Source: Deltaproteobacteria bacterium (GTDB taxonomy: Bacteria > Desulfobacterota > Desulfobacteria > Desulfobacterales > Desulfosarcinaceae). From it: a DNA stretch of 64,000 nucleotides. Where the stretch lies: assembly GCA_020444075.1 (NCBI GenBank), contig JAHLLR010000015.1, forward strand, positions 1-64,000, given 5' to 3'. Positions 8,131-16,428 of the stretch are shown here, piece after piece (within the stretch, counting starts at the first letter, position 1; each line of letters begins with the position of its first letter). The notes under the pieces were generated by a model, which was not told where the DNA came from, made no database searches, and was given only the letters and a program-made list of their open reading frames with translations. The translations under genes were made by a program, and so were the position numbers.

Positions 8131-9606
8131 ATGGCATATCAGCTGGCGGGTTTTCCTTTTTTAACCACGCTGCTGCTCTGCTGTGTTGCGGGCCTGCTGG
8201 CAATTTTATGCATTCCCGCCAGACATGCGCGGGCCATTAAAATCGTCAGCGCCGTCTTCAGCGGATTCACCCTGATTGTCTCGATCTATCTGTTCATCGC
8301 CTACGACCAGCAGGCGGGCGGCTTTCAGTTCGTCGAGCGGGTGGCGTGGATTCCCGCGCTGGGCATCGCCTATTTCAACGGGGTTGACGGTTTCGCCCTG
8401 CCCATGCTGCTGTTGACCGGTATCGTCTTTTTTACGGCCGTGCTGACCATGTGGGAACTTGAACTGCGCGTCAAGGAGTTCTTCTCCCTCATCTTCCTGC
8501 TCGTGACCGGTGTCTTCGGCCTGTTCATGAGCCTGGACCTGTTTTTCATCTTCGTCTGGTTCGATGTCTCCCTGTTTCCCATGTACCTGCTCATCGCCAT
8601 CTGGGGAAGCACCCGCAAGGAATACGGGGCCATGAAACTGACCCTCTATCTGCTGGCCGGCAGCGCGCTGATTCTGCCGGCCATCATCTACCTGGTGGTT
8701 CACTCGGGCAGCATGACCTTCGACCTGCTGGCCTTGATGGAAGGAACCCGCTTTACCCCGGCGCAGCAGCGCATCGCGTTTTTCATGCTCTACATCGGCT
8801 TCGGCATCCTGGCCGGCGTCTTTCCTTTTCATACCTGGTCGCCGGTGGGGCATGTGGCGGCACCCACGGCAGTGTCCATGATCCACGCCGGCGTATTGAT
8901 GAAAATCGGTGCCTTCGGCATCCTGCGGGTGGGCATCTTCCTGTGCCCGGACGGGTGGCAGTTCTGGGCGCCGCTCATGGCGGTGCTGGCCACCTGCGGA
9001 ATCGTCTACGGCGTCTTCGTGGGACTGAGTCAGACCGATCTCAAATACGTGATCGGCTACTCCAGCGTCTCGCACATGGGCATCGTCGGCCTGGGACTCT
9101 CCACCATGACCATCGACGGCCTCAACGGGGCGGTGTTCCAGATGTTTGCCCACGGCATCATGACGGCACTCTTTTTCTCGTCGGTAGGCCACATCTACGA
9201 CCGGACCCACACCAAAGCCATTGCCGAACTGGGGGGGCTGAGCCGGGTCATGCCGCGGGCATCCTCCTTTTTCATCATCGCCGCGCTGACCGGCATCGGC
9301 GTCCCCTGCCTGGCCAGCTTCTGGGGTGAACTGGCGGTATTCATGTCCTGCGTGAGCGTCTACCCGGTGGCCGGCGCGCTGGCCATCGGGGCGCTGGCAG
9401 TCGGCGCCCTTTTCATGCTGCGGGTGGTCCAGAAAACCTGCTACGGTCCGCCGCTGGAGAAATTTGCGGGCCTGAAGGACATCACGGCCGCCCTGGCAGT
9501 GCCCCGCGTCATTCTGGTGTCGGTGATCGTGCTCTTCGGCCTCTTTCCCGGCGTGCTGTTTGATATGATCCATACGGCCACGATGCATTTGATTGGATTG
9601 CGATGA
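8131..9606 (+). CDS. nuoM: NADH-quinone oxidoreductase subunit M
   Basis: The start at ATG 8131, two bases after nuoL, gives a 491-residue protein of normal NuoM length. It has about 14 membrane helices and antiporter-type motifs: FIFVWFDVSLFPMYLLIAIW, TWSPVGHVAAPTAVSMIHAG, the TDLKYVIGYSSVSHMGIVGL helix and GVPCLASFWGELAVF. The usual helix-5 Glu position (F-x-W-F-E) reads Asp here (WFDVSL), a conservative change. NuoM is one of the three antiporter-like proton-pumping subunits. Its stop overlaps the ATG of nuoN. Confidence 0.93.
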   Translation: MAYQLAGFPFLTTLLLCCVAGLLAILCIPARHARAIKIVSAVFSGFTLIVSIYLFIAYDQQAGGFQFVERVAWIPALGIAYFNGVDGFALPMLLLTGIVFFTAVLTMWELELRVKEFFSLIFLLVTGVFGLFMSLDLFFIFVWFDVSLFPMYLLIAIWGSTRKEYGAMKLTLYLLAGSALILPAIIYLVVHSGSMTFDLLALMEGTRFTPAQQRIAFFMLYIGFGILAGVFPFHTWSPVGHVAAPTAVSMIHAGVLMKIGAFGILRVGIFLCPDGWQFWAPLMAVLATCGIVYGVFVGLSQTDLKYVIGYSSVSHMGIVGLGLSTMTIDGLNGAVFQMFAHGIMTALFFSSVGHIYDRTHTKAIAELGGLSRVMPRASSFFIIAALTGIGVPCLASFWGELAVFMSCVSVYPVAGALAIGALAVGALFMLRVVQKTCYGPPLEKFAGLKDITAALAVPRVILVSVIVLFGLFPGVLFDMIHTATMHLIGLR

Positions 9607-11018
9607 ACTGGATACTGCTTACTCCCGAACTGACCCTGCTGCTGGCGGCAGCGCTGTTTCTGGTGTTGGCCTGCCTGAAACCGGATCCTCGCAGAGACTA
9701 CCAGCTTGCCGTGAGCATGGCGGCGTTGACCGTGGCGGCCGGCATTGCCTGCGCGACGATGAGCGGCGACCTGTTCAACCACGTCTACCGGGTGGACCTT
9801 TTCTCCCAGGTTTTCAAAGCCCTGCTTTCCATCGGTTTTTTCCTGGTCATTTTTCTATGCGACGACTTTCAGGGGGTGGCGCCCACCCACCATGGGGAGG
9901 GTTATTTCCTGCTGGCCGTCTGCACGCTGTCCATGATGATGCTGGCTTCCGCAGTCCACCTGCTGGCTATCGTTCTGGCCCTGGAGCTGTCCAGCTATTC
10001 GCTCTACATCCTGGTTTTCCTGCGCCGGGACAGCCGCTGGGGGATGATCACAGGACTGCGCTATTTTCTGGTGGGGGCCAGCGCGTCGGCCATCATGCTC
10101 TTCGGCCTGGCCCTGATTTACGGGGTCACCGGTGCGGTGCACGTCGATATACTGATCCAGCGGCTGCCCGCCATGCTGGACCGCCCCATGGTGGTCACGG
10201 GCCTGCTGTTGACCCTGGCCGGGTTCTTCTTCAAGCTGGCGGTCTTTCCCTTCCATTTCTGGGCACCGGAAGCCTACCAGGGCGCACCCAACCCGGTGGC
10301 GGCGTTTATCGCCGCCGTCTCCAAAGTCGCCGCCGTGGCTATTCTGCTGCGCATAATCTCCCTGGCCCAGGGCAACAGCGACCTGCTGACCAGAGGGCTG
10401 ATCGCCATGGCCGTGGTTTCCATGACCGTAGGCAACCTGGCGGCCATCGCCCAGCGGGATTTCAAGCGCCTGATGGCCTTTTCCAGCGTGGCCCATGCCG
10501 GCTACCTGCTTTTGGGCATGCTGTGCATGACACCGGCCGGCTATGCCGCCGCCATGTTCTATGGGGCGGCGGTGCTGGTCATGAAATACACCTGTTTTAT
10601 GGTCATGACCCGCGTGGCCGAAGACGGCGGCAACCTGCAGATCGATGAACTGGCCGGCCTTCACCGGCGATCCCCGCTGCTGGCCCTGGCTCTGATGATG
10701 GCCCTGTTCAGCCTTGGCGGCATACCGCCGACCATCGGTTTTTCGGGCAAACTGATCATTTTCGTGGCCGCCATGCAAAAAGGCTATCTGGTCCTGGTGA
10801 TCATCGCCATGATCAATGTCGTCATCTCCCTGTACTACTACCTGCTGGTGCTCAAGGCCGCCTACCTGGATGAACCCACCCGACCGCGTCCGGCCATCAG
10901 CCTGACCATACCCGCCCGCCTGGTGGCCGTGGTCATGATTGTCCTGATCGTGGGCCTCGGTTTTTACCCCGTCGCCCTGCTGGATCTGGTTCAGGCGGCG
11001 GTTCTGAGATTGCCATAG
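9603..11018 (+). CDS. nuoN: NADH-quinone oxidoreductase subunit N
   Basis: The 471-residue protein overlaps the end of nuoM (ATGA at 9603-9606). NuoN features are LALELSSYSLYILVFLRRDS (helix-5 Glu), FKLAVFPFHFWAPEAYQGAP, the RDFKRLMAFSSVAHAGYLLL helix and SLGGIPPTIGFSGK. It completes the antiporter trio of the complex I membrane arm. The next 320 bases contain no further nuo gene, so the module ends here. No rho-independent terminator is obvious after the stop. Confidence 0.94.
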   Translation: MNWILLTPELTLLLAAALFLVLACLKPDPRRDYQLAVSMAALTVAAGIACATMSGDLFNHVYRVDLFSQVFKALLSIGFFLVIFLCDDFQGVAPTHHGEGYFLLAVCTLSMMMLASAVHLLAIVLALELSSYSLYILVFLRRDSRWGMITGLRYFLVGASASAIMLFGLALIYGVTGAVHVDILIQRLPAMLDRPMVVTGLLLTLAGFFFKLAVFPFHFWAPEAYQGAPNPVAAFIAAVSKVAAVAILLRIISLAQGNSDLLTRGLIAMAVVSMTVGNLAAIAQRDFKRLMAFSSVAHAGYLLLGMLCMTPAGYAAAMFYGAAVLVMKYTCFMVMTRVAEDGGNLQIDELAGLHRRSPLLALALMMALFSLGGIPPTIGFSGKLIIFVAAMQKGYLVLVIIAMINVVISLYYYLLVLKAAYLDEPTRPRPAISLTIPARLVAVVMIVLIVGLGFYPVALLDLVQAAVLRLP

Positions 11019-11225
11019 GGTGTCTCCGGCCAAAACCGGCGATCCGGCGCCGCTTCATTTCATTGCCATCCTTTCCCGCACGAAAACCCCGCACGGAAAA
11101 ATCGATAAAAATTCCCGGCTCAATGGTTTGACGAGTCGCATCCAAAATTTGATTTAATCAAAATATTGAGCCCTCGCATTGGGCGAACATTTCGAAATTT
11201 AATGCATTTCCAATATTTTATCCTC

Positions 11226-11254
11226 TTGCATGCGGTCGGCACGACAATTGTAAT
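11226..11254 (+). promoter_or_regulatory. probable sigma-70-type promoter of the Cys-rich small protein gene
   Basis: TTGCAT (11226-11231) and TGTAAT (11249-11254) are separated by 17 bases, about 80 bases before the small-protein start. Both hexamers are close to consensus. The rest of the 11019-11336 intergenic region shows no gene. Confidence 0.45.
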
Positions 11255-11336
11255 ATACTTGGGTGACGAACGGGTTCGGAACCTCGGTTGCGGACCGGAT
11301 AAGTTGTCATGAAGAGAGCAATCACGGAGGTGTAAA

Positions 11337-11489
11337 ATGAACGAAGAGACCCAGGAAATCAAAAAAACCGACTCGGAAAAACCGGCCTCAACGGAGCGTG
11401 ACAGCAGCTGCTGCTACTACGTCGATCCTTGCGGGTGTTACGTCGATCCATGCTGCTGTAAGCCCCCTTATGTCTCCTGTTGCTGTTAG
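11337..11489 (+). CDS. 50-residue cysteine-rich small protein
   Basis: ATG 11337 follows a strong ribosome site (CACGGAGGTGTAAA) and opens 50 codons. The first 22 residues are charged and polar (NEETQEIKKTDSEKPASTER). The rest is almost all Cys, Tyr, Val, Asp and Pro: SSCCYYVDPCGC, YVDPCCCKPPYV, then SCCC at the very end. Ten of the last 27 residues are Cys, and YVDPC appears twice. Such spacing fits metal binding (metallothionein-like), disulfide cross-linking or lipid modification, but I recognise no named family. It has its own promoter-like sequence and no partner gene. The start and frame are well supported; the function is open. Confidence 0.65.
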   Translation: MNEETQEIKKTDSEKPASTERDSSCCYYVDPCGCYVDPCCCKPPYVSCCC

Positions 11490-11522
11490 CGCACGGCTGA
11501 CATAGGAATCGGACCGGCATTA

Positions 11523-11641
11523 TTGAATCCTCCCCGCGGCAAGCCGCGGGTAATCTTCACCGTAAGGATGAAAATCGATTTCCGGTTCACTCGCTAACCC
11601 CGCCGCAAGCGGCGGGGAATGCGCTCGCTATCGCGGTTCAA
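11523..11641 (+). repeat. dispersed GC-rich repeat, copy 1
   Basis: A 119-base element: ATTGAATCCTCCCCGCGGC opening, CCGCGGCAAGCCGCGG hairpin, CACCGTAAGGATGAAAATCG linker, CCCCGCCGCAAGCGGCGGGG hairpin and GAATGCGCTCGCTATCGCGG ending. Nearly the same sequence recurs at 55819-55938, a shortened one at 58089-58182 and a half-copy at 36972-37022. All copies are intergenic. Confidence 0.8.
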
Positions 11642-11674
11642 TCCCGCGGGGTTATGCATATAGGCTTAGGCAAA

Positions 11675-11690
11675 TGGCACGGTGCTTGAT
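11675..11690 (+). promoter_or_regulatory. sigma-54-like promoter candidate before pilZ-like gene
   Basis: TGGCACGGTGCTTGAT matches the sigma-54 consensus TGGCACG-N4-TTGCW except that the -12 GC is GA. That base is normally critical, so this is weak. It lies about 40 bases before the preferred ATG of the PilZ-like gene. Confidence 0.25.
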
Positions 11691-11729
11691 TTACGGGAGC
11701 ATCCCACGACACGCTTACAGGAATTTACA

Positions 11730-12107
11730 ATGGATCATCAAACCCCGGACAGACGAATGCAGCAGCGGTGTGCCAAAGATGTGAGCATGACGTGTTCCCA
11801 TTTGAACCAAAAAGATGAACGCATGGTAACCATTCGCAACTACAATGACAAAGGGTTGTATTTCGAATCGGATGAAGCCTTGCTGGTCGACTCGTTTATC
11901 GTGCTCAGGGCGGTGGGGGTTCACGAGATGGGGAATTTCGGGTCGCGAGCCGAACATCCATTCCTGTTCTCGATTGAAAATTCCGATCCCGGAGCCTGCC
12001 GCGGGTATCGTTCTCACACGGTTGCCCGGGTTGTCCGCTGCGAAAAAGTTAACGTCGACCCGACCCGTTTCGGAGTCGGTGCGAAATCGTTGATTCTCTC
12101 CGAATGA
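11730..12107 (+). CDS. PilZ-like domain protein
   Basis: From ATG 11730 (an earlier TTG in frame at 11682 has no ribosome site) the product is 125 residues. It carries DRRMQQRCAKDVSMTC near the N-terminus and a TIRNYNDKGLYFESDEALLVDS segment, which resembles the R-x3-R and [DN]-x-S-x2-G motifs of PilZ c-di-GMP receptors, though both motifs are degenerate. The C-terminal part GYRSHTVARVVRCEKVN followed by FGVGAKSLIL matches PilZ strand patterns. It would be a cytosolic effector if it binds c-di-GMP, but the imperfect arginine motif makes binding doubtful. Confidence 0.6.
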   Translation: MDHQTPDRRMQQRCAKDVSMTCSHLNQKDERMVTIRNYNDKGLYFESDEALLVDSFIVLRAVGVHEMGNFGSRAEHPFLFSIENSDPGACRGYRSHTVARVVRCEKVNVDPTRFGVGAKSLILSE

Positions 12108-12519
12108 TCCGGCCGGACAAGGGTCGATGACGTTTTATAAATGCGCAAGTCGAGCCGGATAAGAATGCCGGTTAACCCAGCCTGATCGTTTCACAACACG
12201 TCGGGCGGTGGAGATCGGGCAGTTATCGCTGCCGCTGAAACCAACCAGAAATAAAAAGGGAGGAAAAACCCATGAAAAAAATGCCGTCAAGAGACATAAC
12301 CGGTCGGTGTCGGGGAGAGTGTCGCGATCGGGTCCGCGAAGGCGAAACCGATCGACAAACCGAAATCAATGCTTCCGGGAAAAAGTATGATACACCCGCT
12401 GAACGATCCCCGTCCTGGACATCCAGACGCAACGATCCGCCCGGGGCCATGGGTGGCCGAATCTGACAACTGATCCATAGGCGAAAACGTTTGCCGGTGG
12501 ATCCGACGGTTCTCCGTCC
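12108..12519 (+). other. long intergenic region with one doubtful small ORF
   Basis: Within this stretch a 64-codon frame (12272-12466) begins MKKMPSRDITGRCRGECRD behind GGGAGGAAAAACCC, a good ribosome site. Its translation is low in hydrophobic residues, rich in Arg and Asp, and matches nothing I know. It may be a frameshifted remnant or a real small gene. No other feature is seen before the terminator at 12520. Confidence 0.25.
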
Positions 12520-12557
12520 GGAGCAAGCCTTGAAAGGCTTGCTCCGCTACCTTTTTT
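12520..12557 (+). terminator. rho-independent terminator
   Basis: A perfect 12-base-pair stem (GGAGCAAGCCTT / AAGGCTTGCTCC) with a two-base loop is followed by GCTACCTTTTTTG. It ends whatever is transcribed through 12272-12466. Confidence 0.8.
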
Positions 12558-12631
12558 GTTGTTCTACCGCATTAACGATTTGAACCGGAAATGGCTTTGC
12601 CGGCGTCCGGAATTCAAATCAGGTGATGCAA

Positions 12632-13972
12632 ATGACCAGTCACCGAGACAGAAAACGGGTGAAAAAGCCCCGCATCGAATTAACGGATCGGATCCTGGAG
12701 CATCTTTTCGAGATCCATGCCCCCCTTTCCGTTCCGGCGCTGGCCAAACGCACGGGCCTGTCCTACATGCAGGTCTATAATATCGTTCATGGACGGGTGA
12801 AATCCCTGTCGGATCGCCATTACCGGATGCTCTTCGGCGAAGCCCCACCCCCCATGGAACCCAAAAAGGTGGATGGCACGGCCTTCAGGGACATGGTTGG
12901 CTTGTGGCTGTTTCTCAATGAAAACATCACCAAGTCGGACCTCGGGCGTGATCTCTACGGCGAAGGACATCCCAAAAAGCCCGACCTCAGAATTTTCAAC
13001 GGACATACCCGGACGGTGGAACCCCGGCTGGAACGCATCATGCGAAAAAAGTTTTCGGATGCAGGCATCGACGGTCAACAACTCGACCAATGGCTCGACG
13101 AGCTGGACATGCTGCCCCTGGACGCCCGAGTTCCTTACCGCCGGATCAAACCGGTTCTGCAATTTATTCAGAAAGCGCTGGGCGTGCACCCCGCCTCCAT
13201 ATTGAACCAGTCCGTCGAACGATACGAAACCGGCATGCTGAAAACCGTTTCCCGGAACATTTTCAATCGGGCGATCACATTGAAACACAAGGCCGAAAAA
13301 GCGCTGGCGGCAGGACGAAAACGGGATATTGAACGGTTAAAGGAAGACCTTTCCGGGGGAAAAACCGATTACACCCTCTTTCTGGAGATTGAAGAGGAAT
13401 TAGCCTTTTTGCGTCGATACGCTAAAAAAAGCGCCAAAAGCTATCTGGGCAGAAGTTTGTGGACCTACCAGGCCGGAAGGGCCAGACGCATCGCCGACTG
13501 GAGAGCCCGGAAGATCCTGCGGGACTGTGACCGGTTTATCCGGAAAACGCCCGATCTGCCTCTGTCCGCTCTGCCGCGCTCCCGGCAGGGAGAGCGTATC
13601 CAGAGGCTGCTCGATGTCCTCGTGGCCCGCACGACGCAGTTGCTTTCCGAACAGGAAGGCCTGGCTTTCGAAAAGAGAATTCTCAGGCCCTCTCATGCGC
13701 GGGATGAATATATCAACCCGGACCATGGTTTCACGCAGTTCGATATGGCACCCGGCGTCCTGGGGATGAAAAAGAAAGCCTTCGATCTGATGGTCGCAAA
13801 AAACTGCGAAATTTTCAGGACGGTTGGAAGGTATACGAAGCGATGGTACCTGTCCGACCTGTACCTGAAAGAACTGTCCGAAAAGGAATTTTTCGATTTG
13901 ATTTCGGCGAAATATGAATCGATGGCCAAAACGCTGAACCGATCGAGGGTGAGCAGCGCATGCCCGCATTGA
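12632..13972 (+). CDS. unrecognised large protein with N-terminal helix-turn-helix
   Basis: I use ATG 12632, eight bases after AGG, although GTG 12623 and ATG 12626 are in frame. The 446-residue product is basic. Residues about 20-60 look like a helix-turn-helix (DRILEHLFEIHAPLSVPALA, then RTGLSYMQVYNIVHGR), similar to a LacI- or Cro-type DNA reader. The rest is a helical, Lys/Arg-rich region without recognisable enzyme motifs, including RRYAKKSAKSYLGRSLWTYQ and a C-terminal KRWYLSDLYLKELSEKEFFD. No membrane segment. It stands alone, downstream of a terminator, so it is probably monocistronic. I know no family with these features; DNA binding is inferred from the N-terminus only. Confidence 0.6.
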   Translation: MTSHRDRKRVKKPRIELTDRILEHLFEIHAPLSVPALAKRTGLSYMQVYNIVHGRVKSLSDRHYRMLFGEAPPPMEPKKVDGTAFRDMVGLWLFLNENITKSDLGRDLYGEGHPKKPDLRIFNGHTRTVEPRLERIMRKKFSDAGIDGQQLDQWLDELDMLPLDARVPYRRIKPVLQFIQKALGVHPASILNQSVERYETGMLKTVSRNIFNRAITLKHKAEKALAAGRKRDIERLKEDLSGGKTDYTLFLEIEEELAFLRRYAKKSAKSYLGRSLWTYQAGRARRIADWRARKILRDCDRFIRKTPDLPLSALPRSRQGERIQRLLDVLVARTTQLLSEQEGLAFEKRILRPSHARDEYINPDHGFTQFDMAPGVLGMKKKAFDLMVAKNCEIFRTVGRYTKRWYLSDLYLKELSEKEFFDLISAKYESMAKTLNRSRVSSACPH

Positions 13973-13994
13973 TATGGTTTTAATTCCGTGCCGG

Positions 13995-15062
13995 TCAGTG
14001 ATCCGGATCGAATCCGAGCCCGGGCCGGCCGGTGGGATGCAGGATGCCGTTGCGCAAAAGGACGGCCCCCGATGCCGGGTCGCCCGTCAGGTCCAGATGG
14101 CCGTCCAGGTCGGCATACTTCACATGGGGACGCGCCAGGGCAAAATGAAGACCGGCGGCAATGCCCAGCGCCGATTCGTCCATGCACCCGACCATCACGT
14201 CCAGGTCGGCGGCGCGGGAGACGGCATTGATTTTCAGCGCCTCGTCGATGCCCCCCACCTTCATCAGCTTGATATTGATCATGTCCACCAGGCCTTTCCT
14301 GGCCAGCCGGTAGGCGTCCTTCAGGCTCATCAGGCTTTCGTCGGCCATGACAGGCAGGGGAACCTGTCGGGTCACCCGTCCCAGCAGGCGGTCCTGCTCC
14401 CGCGGGGTGGGCTGCTCAATCAGTTCCAGGCCAGCCGGCCGCACCGCCTCAACGAACTGCAGGACGTCGGCCTCCGAATAGCCCTGGTTGGCATCGAAGC
14501 GCAGTTCGATTTTTTTTCCCACGGCTTCCCGGATCTTGATCAGACGCTCGATGTCAGCACCCACATCCGCACCGCCTTTGATTTTCAGGGCGAGAAACCC
14601 CTGCTGCACATGGTCGATGGCTCTGGCGACGGTTTCCTTAACGGGCAGGATCCCGATGGTAATGCTGGTGCGCATGCGGCTGCGGAATCCGCCGAGAAGG
14701 TTGTAGAGGGGGAGCCCGGCCACCTTGCCCAGAATATCGAAAAGGGCCATATCCGCCATGGCCAGGGCCGCCGGTTGATCCTTGAGGTGCGGCCGGATGC
14801 GCTCCATGAGCATCATGGCGCGCAATGGATCCGAGCCTTTGAAAGCAGGAAGGATCACGTTGCCGCAGGCGTCCATGACACCCGCCGGGATTTCGCCGGT
14901 CACTTCCAGGTCCGGCGCGGCACAGCCGTACCCGACAACCCCCGCCGACGTTTCCACACGCAGGAATACATTGGTGGTTGAGCTGACGGTCTCGTAGGCA
15001 ATGGTGTAAGGCTCGGTCAACTTCATGGTGACCGGCCAGGCGTCGATGCGGGTTATTTTCAT
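13995..15062 (-). CDS. enolase-superfamily epimerase, DgcA-like / L-Ala-D/L-Glu epimerase-like
   Basis: The 355-residue protein shows the muconate-lactonising subgroup layout: an N-terminal capping domain ([20 protein letters not shown]), the first catalytic Lys in FLALKIKGG, metal ligands in [23 protein letters not shown] and MADESLMSL, and a second catalytic Lys in [16 protein letters not shown]. Members racemise or epimerise Glu-containing dipeptides or N-acyl amino acids. Its neighbour is a DUF1611/DgcN-like gene; a DgcN-DgcA pair is known to convert D-glutamate to N-acetyl-L-glutamate, so N-acetyl-D-glutamate racemase is the favoured role. An alternative is cell-wall dipeptide recycling. 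The start is ATG 15062 (a TTG at 15068 is also in frame); no strong ribosome site is visible. Confidence 0.75.
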   Translation of the reverse strand: MKITRIDAWPVTMKLTEPYTIAYETVSSTTNVFLRVETSAGVVGYGCAAPDLEVTGEIPAGVMDACGNVILPAFKGSDPLRAMMLMERIRPHLKDQPAALAMADMALFDILGKVAGLPLYNLLGGFRSRMRTSITIGILPVKETVARAIDHVQQGFLALKIKGGADVGADIERLIKIREAVGKKIELRFDANQGYSEADVLQFVEAVRPAGLELIEQPTPREQDRLLGRVTRQVPLPVMADESLMSLKDAYRLARKGLVDMINIKLMKVGGIDEALKINAVSRAADLDVMVGCMDESALGIAAGLHFALARPHVKYADLDGHLDLTGDPASGAVLLRNGILHPTGRPGLGFDPDH

Positions 15063-15069
15063 GGTCAAT

Positions 15070-15354
15070 ACTTGATTTGACTGGCTATTCTTCGACTTCT
15101 GTAAACATTAGGGACCAATCATTCTTCGATGCTTGGGAAAAATATGCAAAATTTATTGAAAGACGAGCCAATTTCAAAACTCCCCATTCCGGCAAATATC
15201 GGCGTTGGATTCACATGTTCAGTCCTCGACATACGACAGGTACGCCTCCGGTTGAAATGATCGCCCACCTTGATCTTGACCACACTGAAACGTTTTCAAA
15301 CAGGCTCCTGTTTGATGTTCTTTATCGATATTCCTTCACCTCGGAATCTGTCCG
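15070..15354. other. unexplained stretch between dgcA-like and dgcN-like genes
   Basis: These 285 bases separate two genes that are otherwise expected to be tightly linked. The plus strand holds an open frame (from 15077, running into the dgcN-like gene's 3' end) with protein-like text such as DAWEKYAKFIERRANFKTPH, but no ribosome site and no family I recognise. It may be an insertion remnant. Confidence 0.3.
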
Positions 15355-16428
15355 TTATCGTTTCTTCACGTGCGGCACCAGCACAGCCGCCAGCCCGTCC
15401 CCCTGATCCCGGAGCACATCGAACGCCGGCAATCCCACCACCTTTTCGATGGCGTCGCAGATGGTGGGAATCTGGTCTTCGATGAGATCCTCGTGATTCA
15501 CGGTGACGGCAACGACCGGCTTCCCCGAGATGGTTTCGATGGCCTGGATCTGCCGGTACAGGGGCTGGATCGGATAACCGGGGAAGCCGTCATATTCTTT
15601 CCTGGCCGGGGCGTGCTGCAGGACCACCACGTCCGGCCGCCCCGCCGCCAGAAGTTCGAACCCGCCCGGGTAGGCGGGATTCATCAGGCTGCCCTGCCCT
15701 TCAATGACGATCACATCGGGGTGCTGATCGTTCCAGGCAAGCCACACGGCATGCTCGATCTCTCCGGACACGAAATCGTTCACCAGCGAATCCATGATAA
15801 TGCTGTACCGGGCGCCCTGCATCCAGGCGGTCTGGCCGGTGCCGATCATCTGGGTCCGGTATCCCAATCGTTCGAAGGCCTGCACTGTCAGCCAGGCGGT
15901 GGTCCGCTTGCCCACGGCCGAGTCGGTGCCCAGCACGGCGATCTTCAACGCGGCCACCTCTTCGATCTTGCCGGAAAAAAAGTGCAGCCGGTCCCTGGAC
16001 GGCGGCCTGCGGACGTCCCTGATGACCACCCCGCGCATGCTCGCCCGCCGGGCAATTTCTTCATCCTCGGAAAGAAAATCATGCAGGCCGCAGTCCACAT
16101 TGAGTTTCAGATCGATGGCCCGGATCACATCCTGGCGGGCCTTTTTCCCCAGCCGCCCACCGTCGGGGGCAATGCCGATCACCAGGTGAGTGGCCGGCCT
16201 GCCGGCCGTTTCGGCGATCTGCATGGCCGTTTCGATAGATTCAACCACCGGTATGCCGCCGGCTCTGCCGTCGAGCACGTCGCCGGCATCCCGACCGGCA
16301 TATCTTGAATCCACAACGGCAGCGATAGTGTATCGGCGGCAGAACCGAACCAGGCCGTGAGCCGTTTTGCCGTTAAGCGTATTGAAAGCACCTTCACAAT
16401 AGACGATCGCATTCCCGTCGGGATTCAT
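15355..16428 (-). CDS. DUF1611 / DgcN-like P-loop protein
   Basis: This 357-residue protein has the DUF1611 arrangement: an N-terminal Rossmann-like domain (NAIVYCEGAFNTLNGKTAHG, with YAGRDAGDVLDG) and a C-terminal P-loop-type domain with AVLGTDSAVGKRTTAWLTVQ, MIGTGQTAWMQG and VIVIEGQGSLMNPAYPGG. DgcN proteins of this family acetylate D-glutamate in a described bacterial and archaeal D-glutamate catabolic route, working with the epimerase DgcA. Its ATG overlaps the stop of the upstream PLP-enzyme gene (ATGA at 16425-16428), showing translational coupling. The family is certain; the D-glutamate role is inferred from the neighbouring enolase-superfamily gene. Confidence 0.8.
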   Translation of the reverse strand: MNPDGNAIVYCEGAFNTLNGKTAHGLVRFCRRYTIAAVVDSRYAGRDAGDVLDGRAGGIPVVESIETAMQIAETAGRPATHLVIGIAPDGGRLGKKARQDVIRAIDLKLNVDCGLHDFLSEDEEIARRASMRGVVIRDVRRPPSRDRLHFFSGKIEEVAALKIAVLGTDSAVGKRTTAWLTVQAFERLGYRTQMIGTGQTAWMQGARYSIIMDSLVNDFVSGEIEHAVWLAWNDQHPDVIVIEGQGSLMNPAYPGGFELLAAGRPDVVVLQHAPARKEYDGFPGYPIQPLYRQIQAIETISGKPVVAVTVNHEDLIEDQIPTICDAIEKVVGLPAFDVLRDQGDGLAAVLVPHVKKR

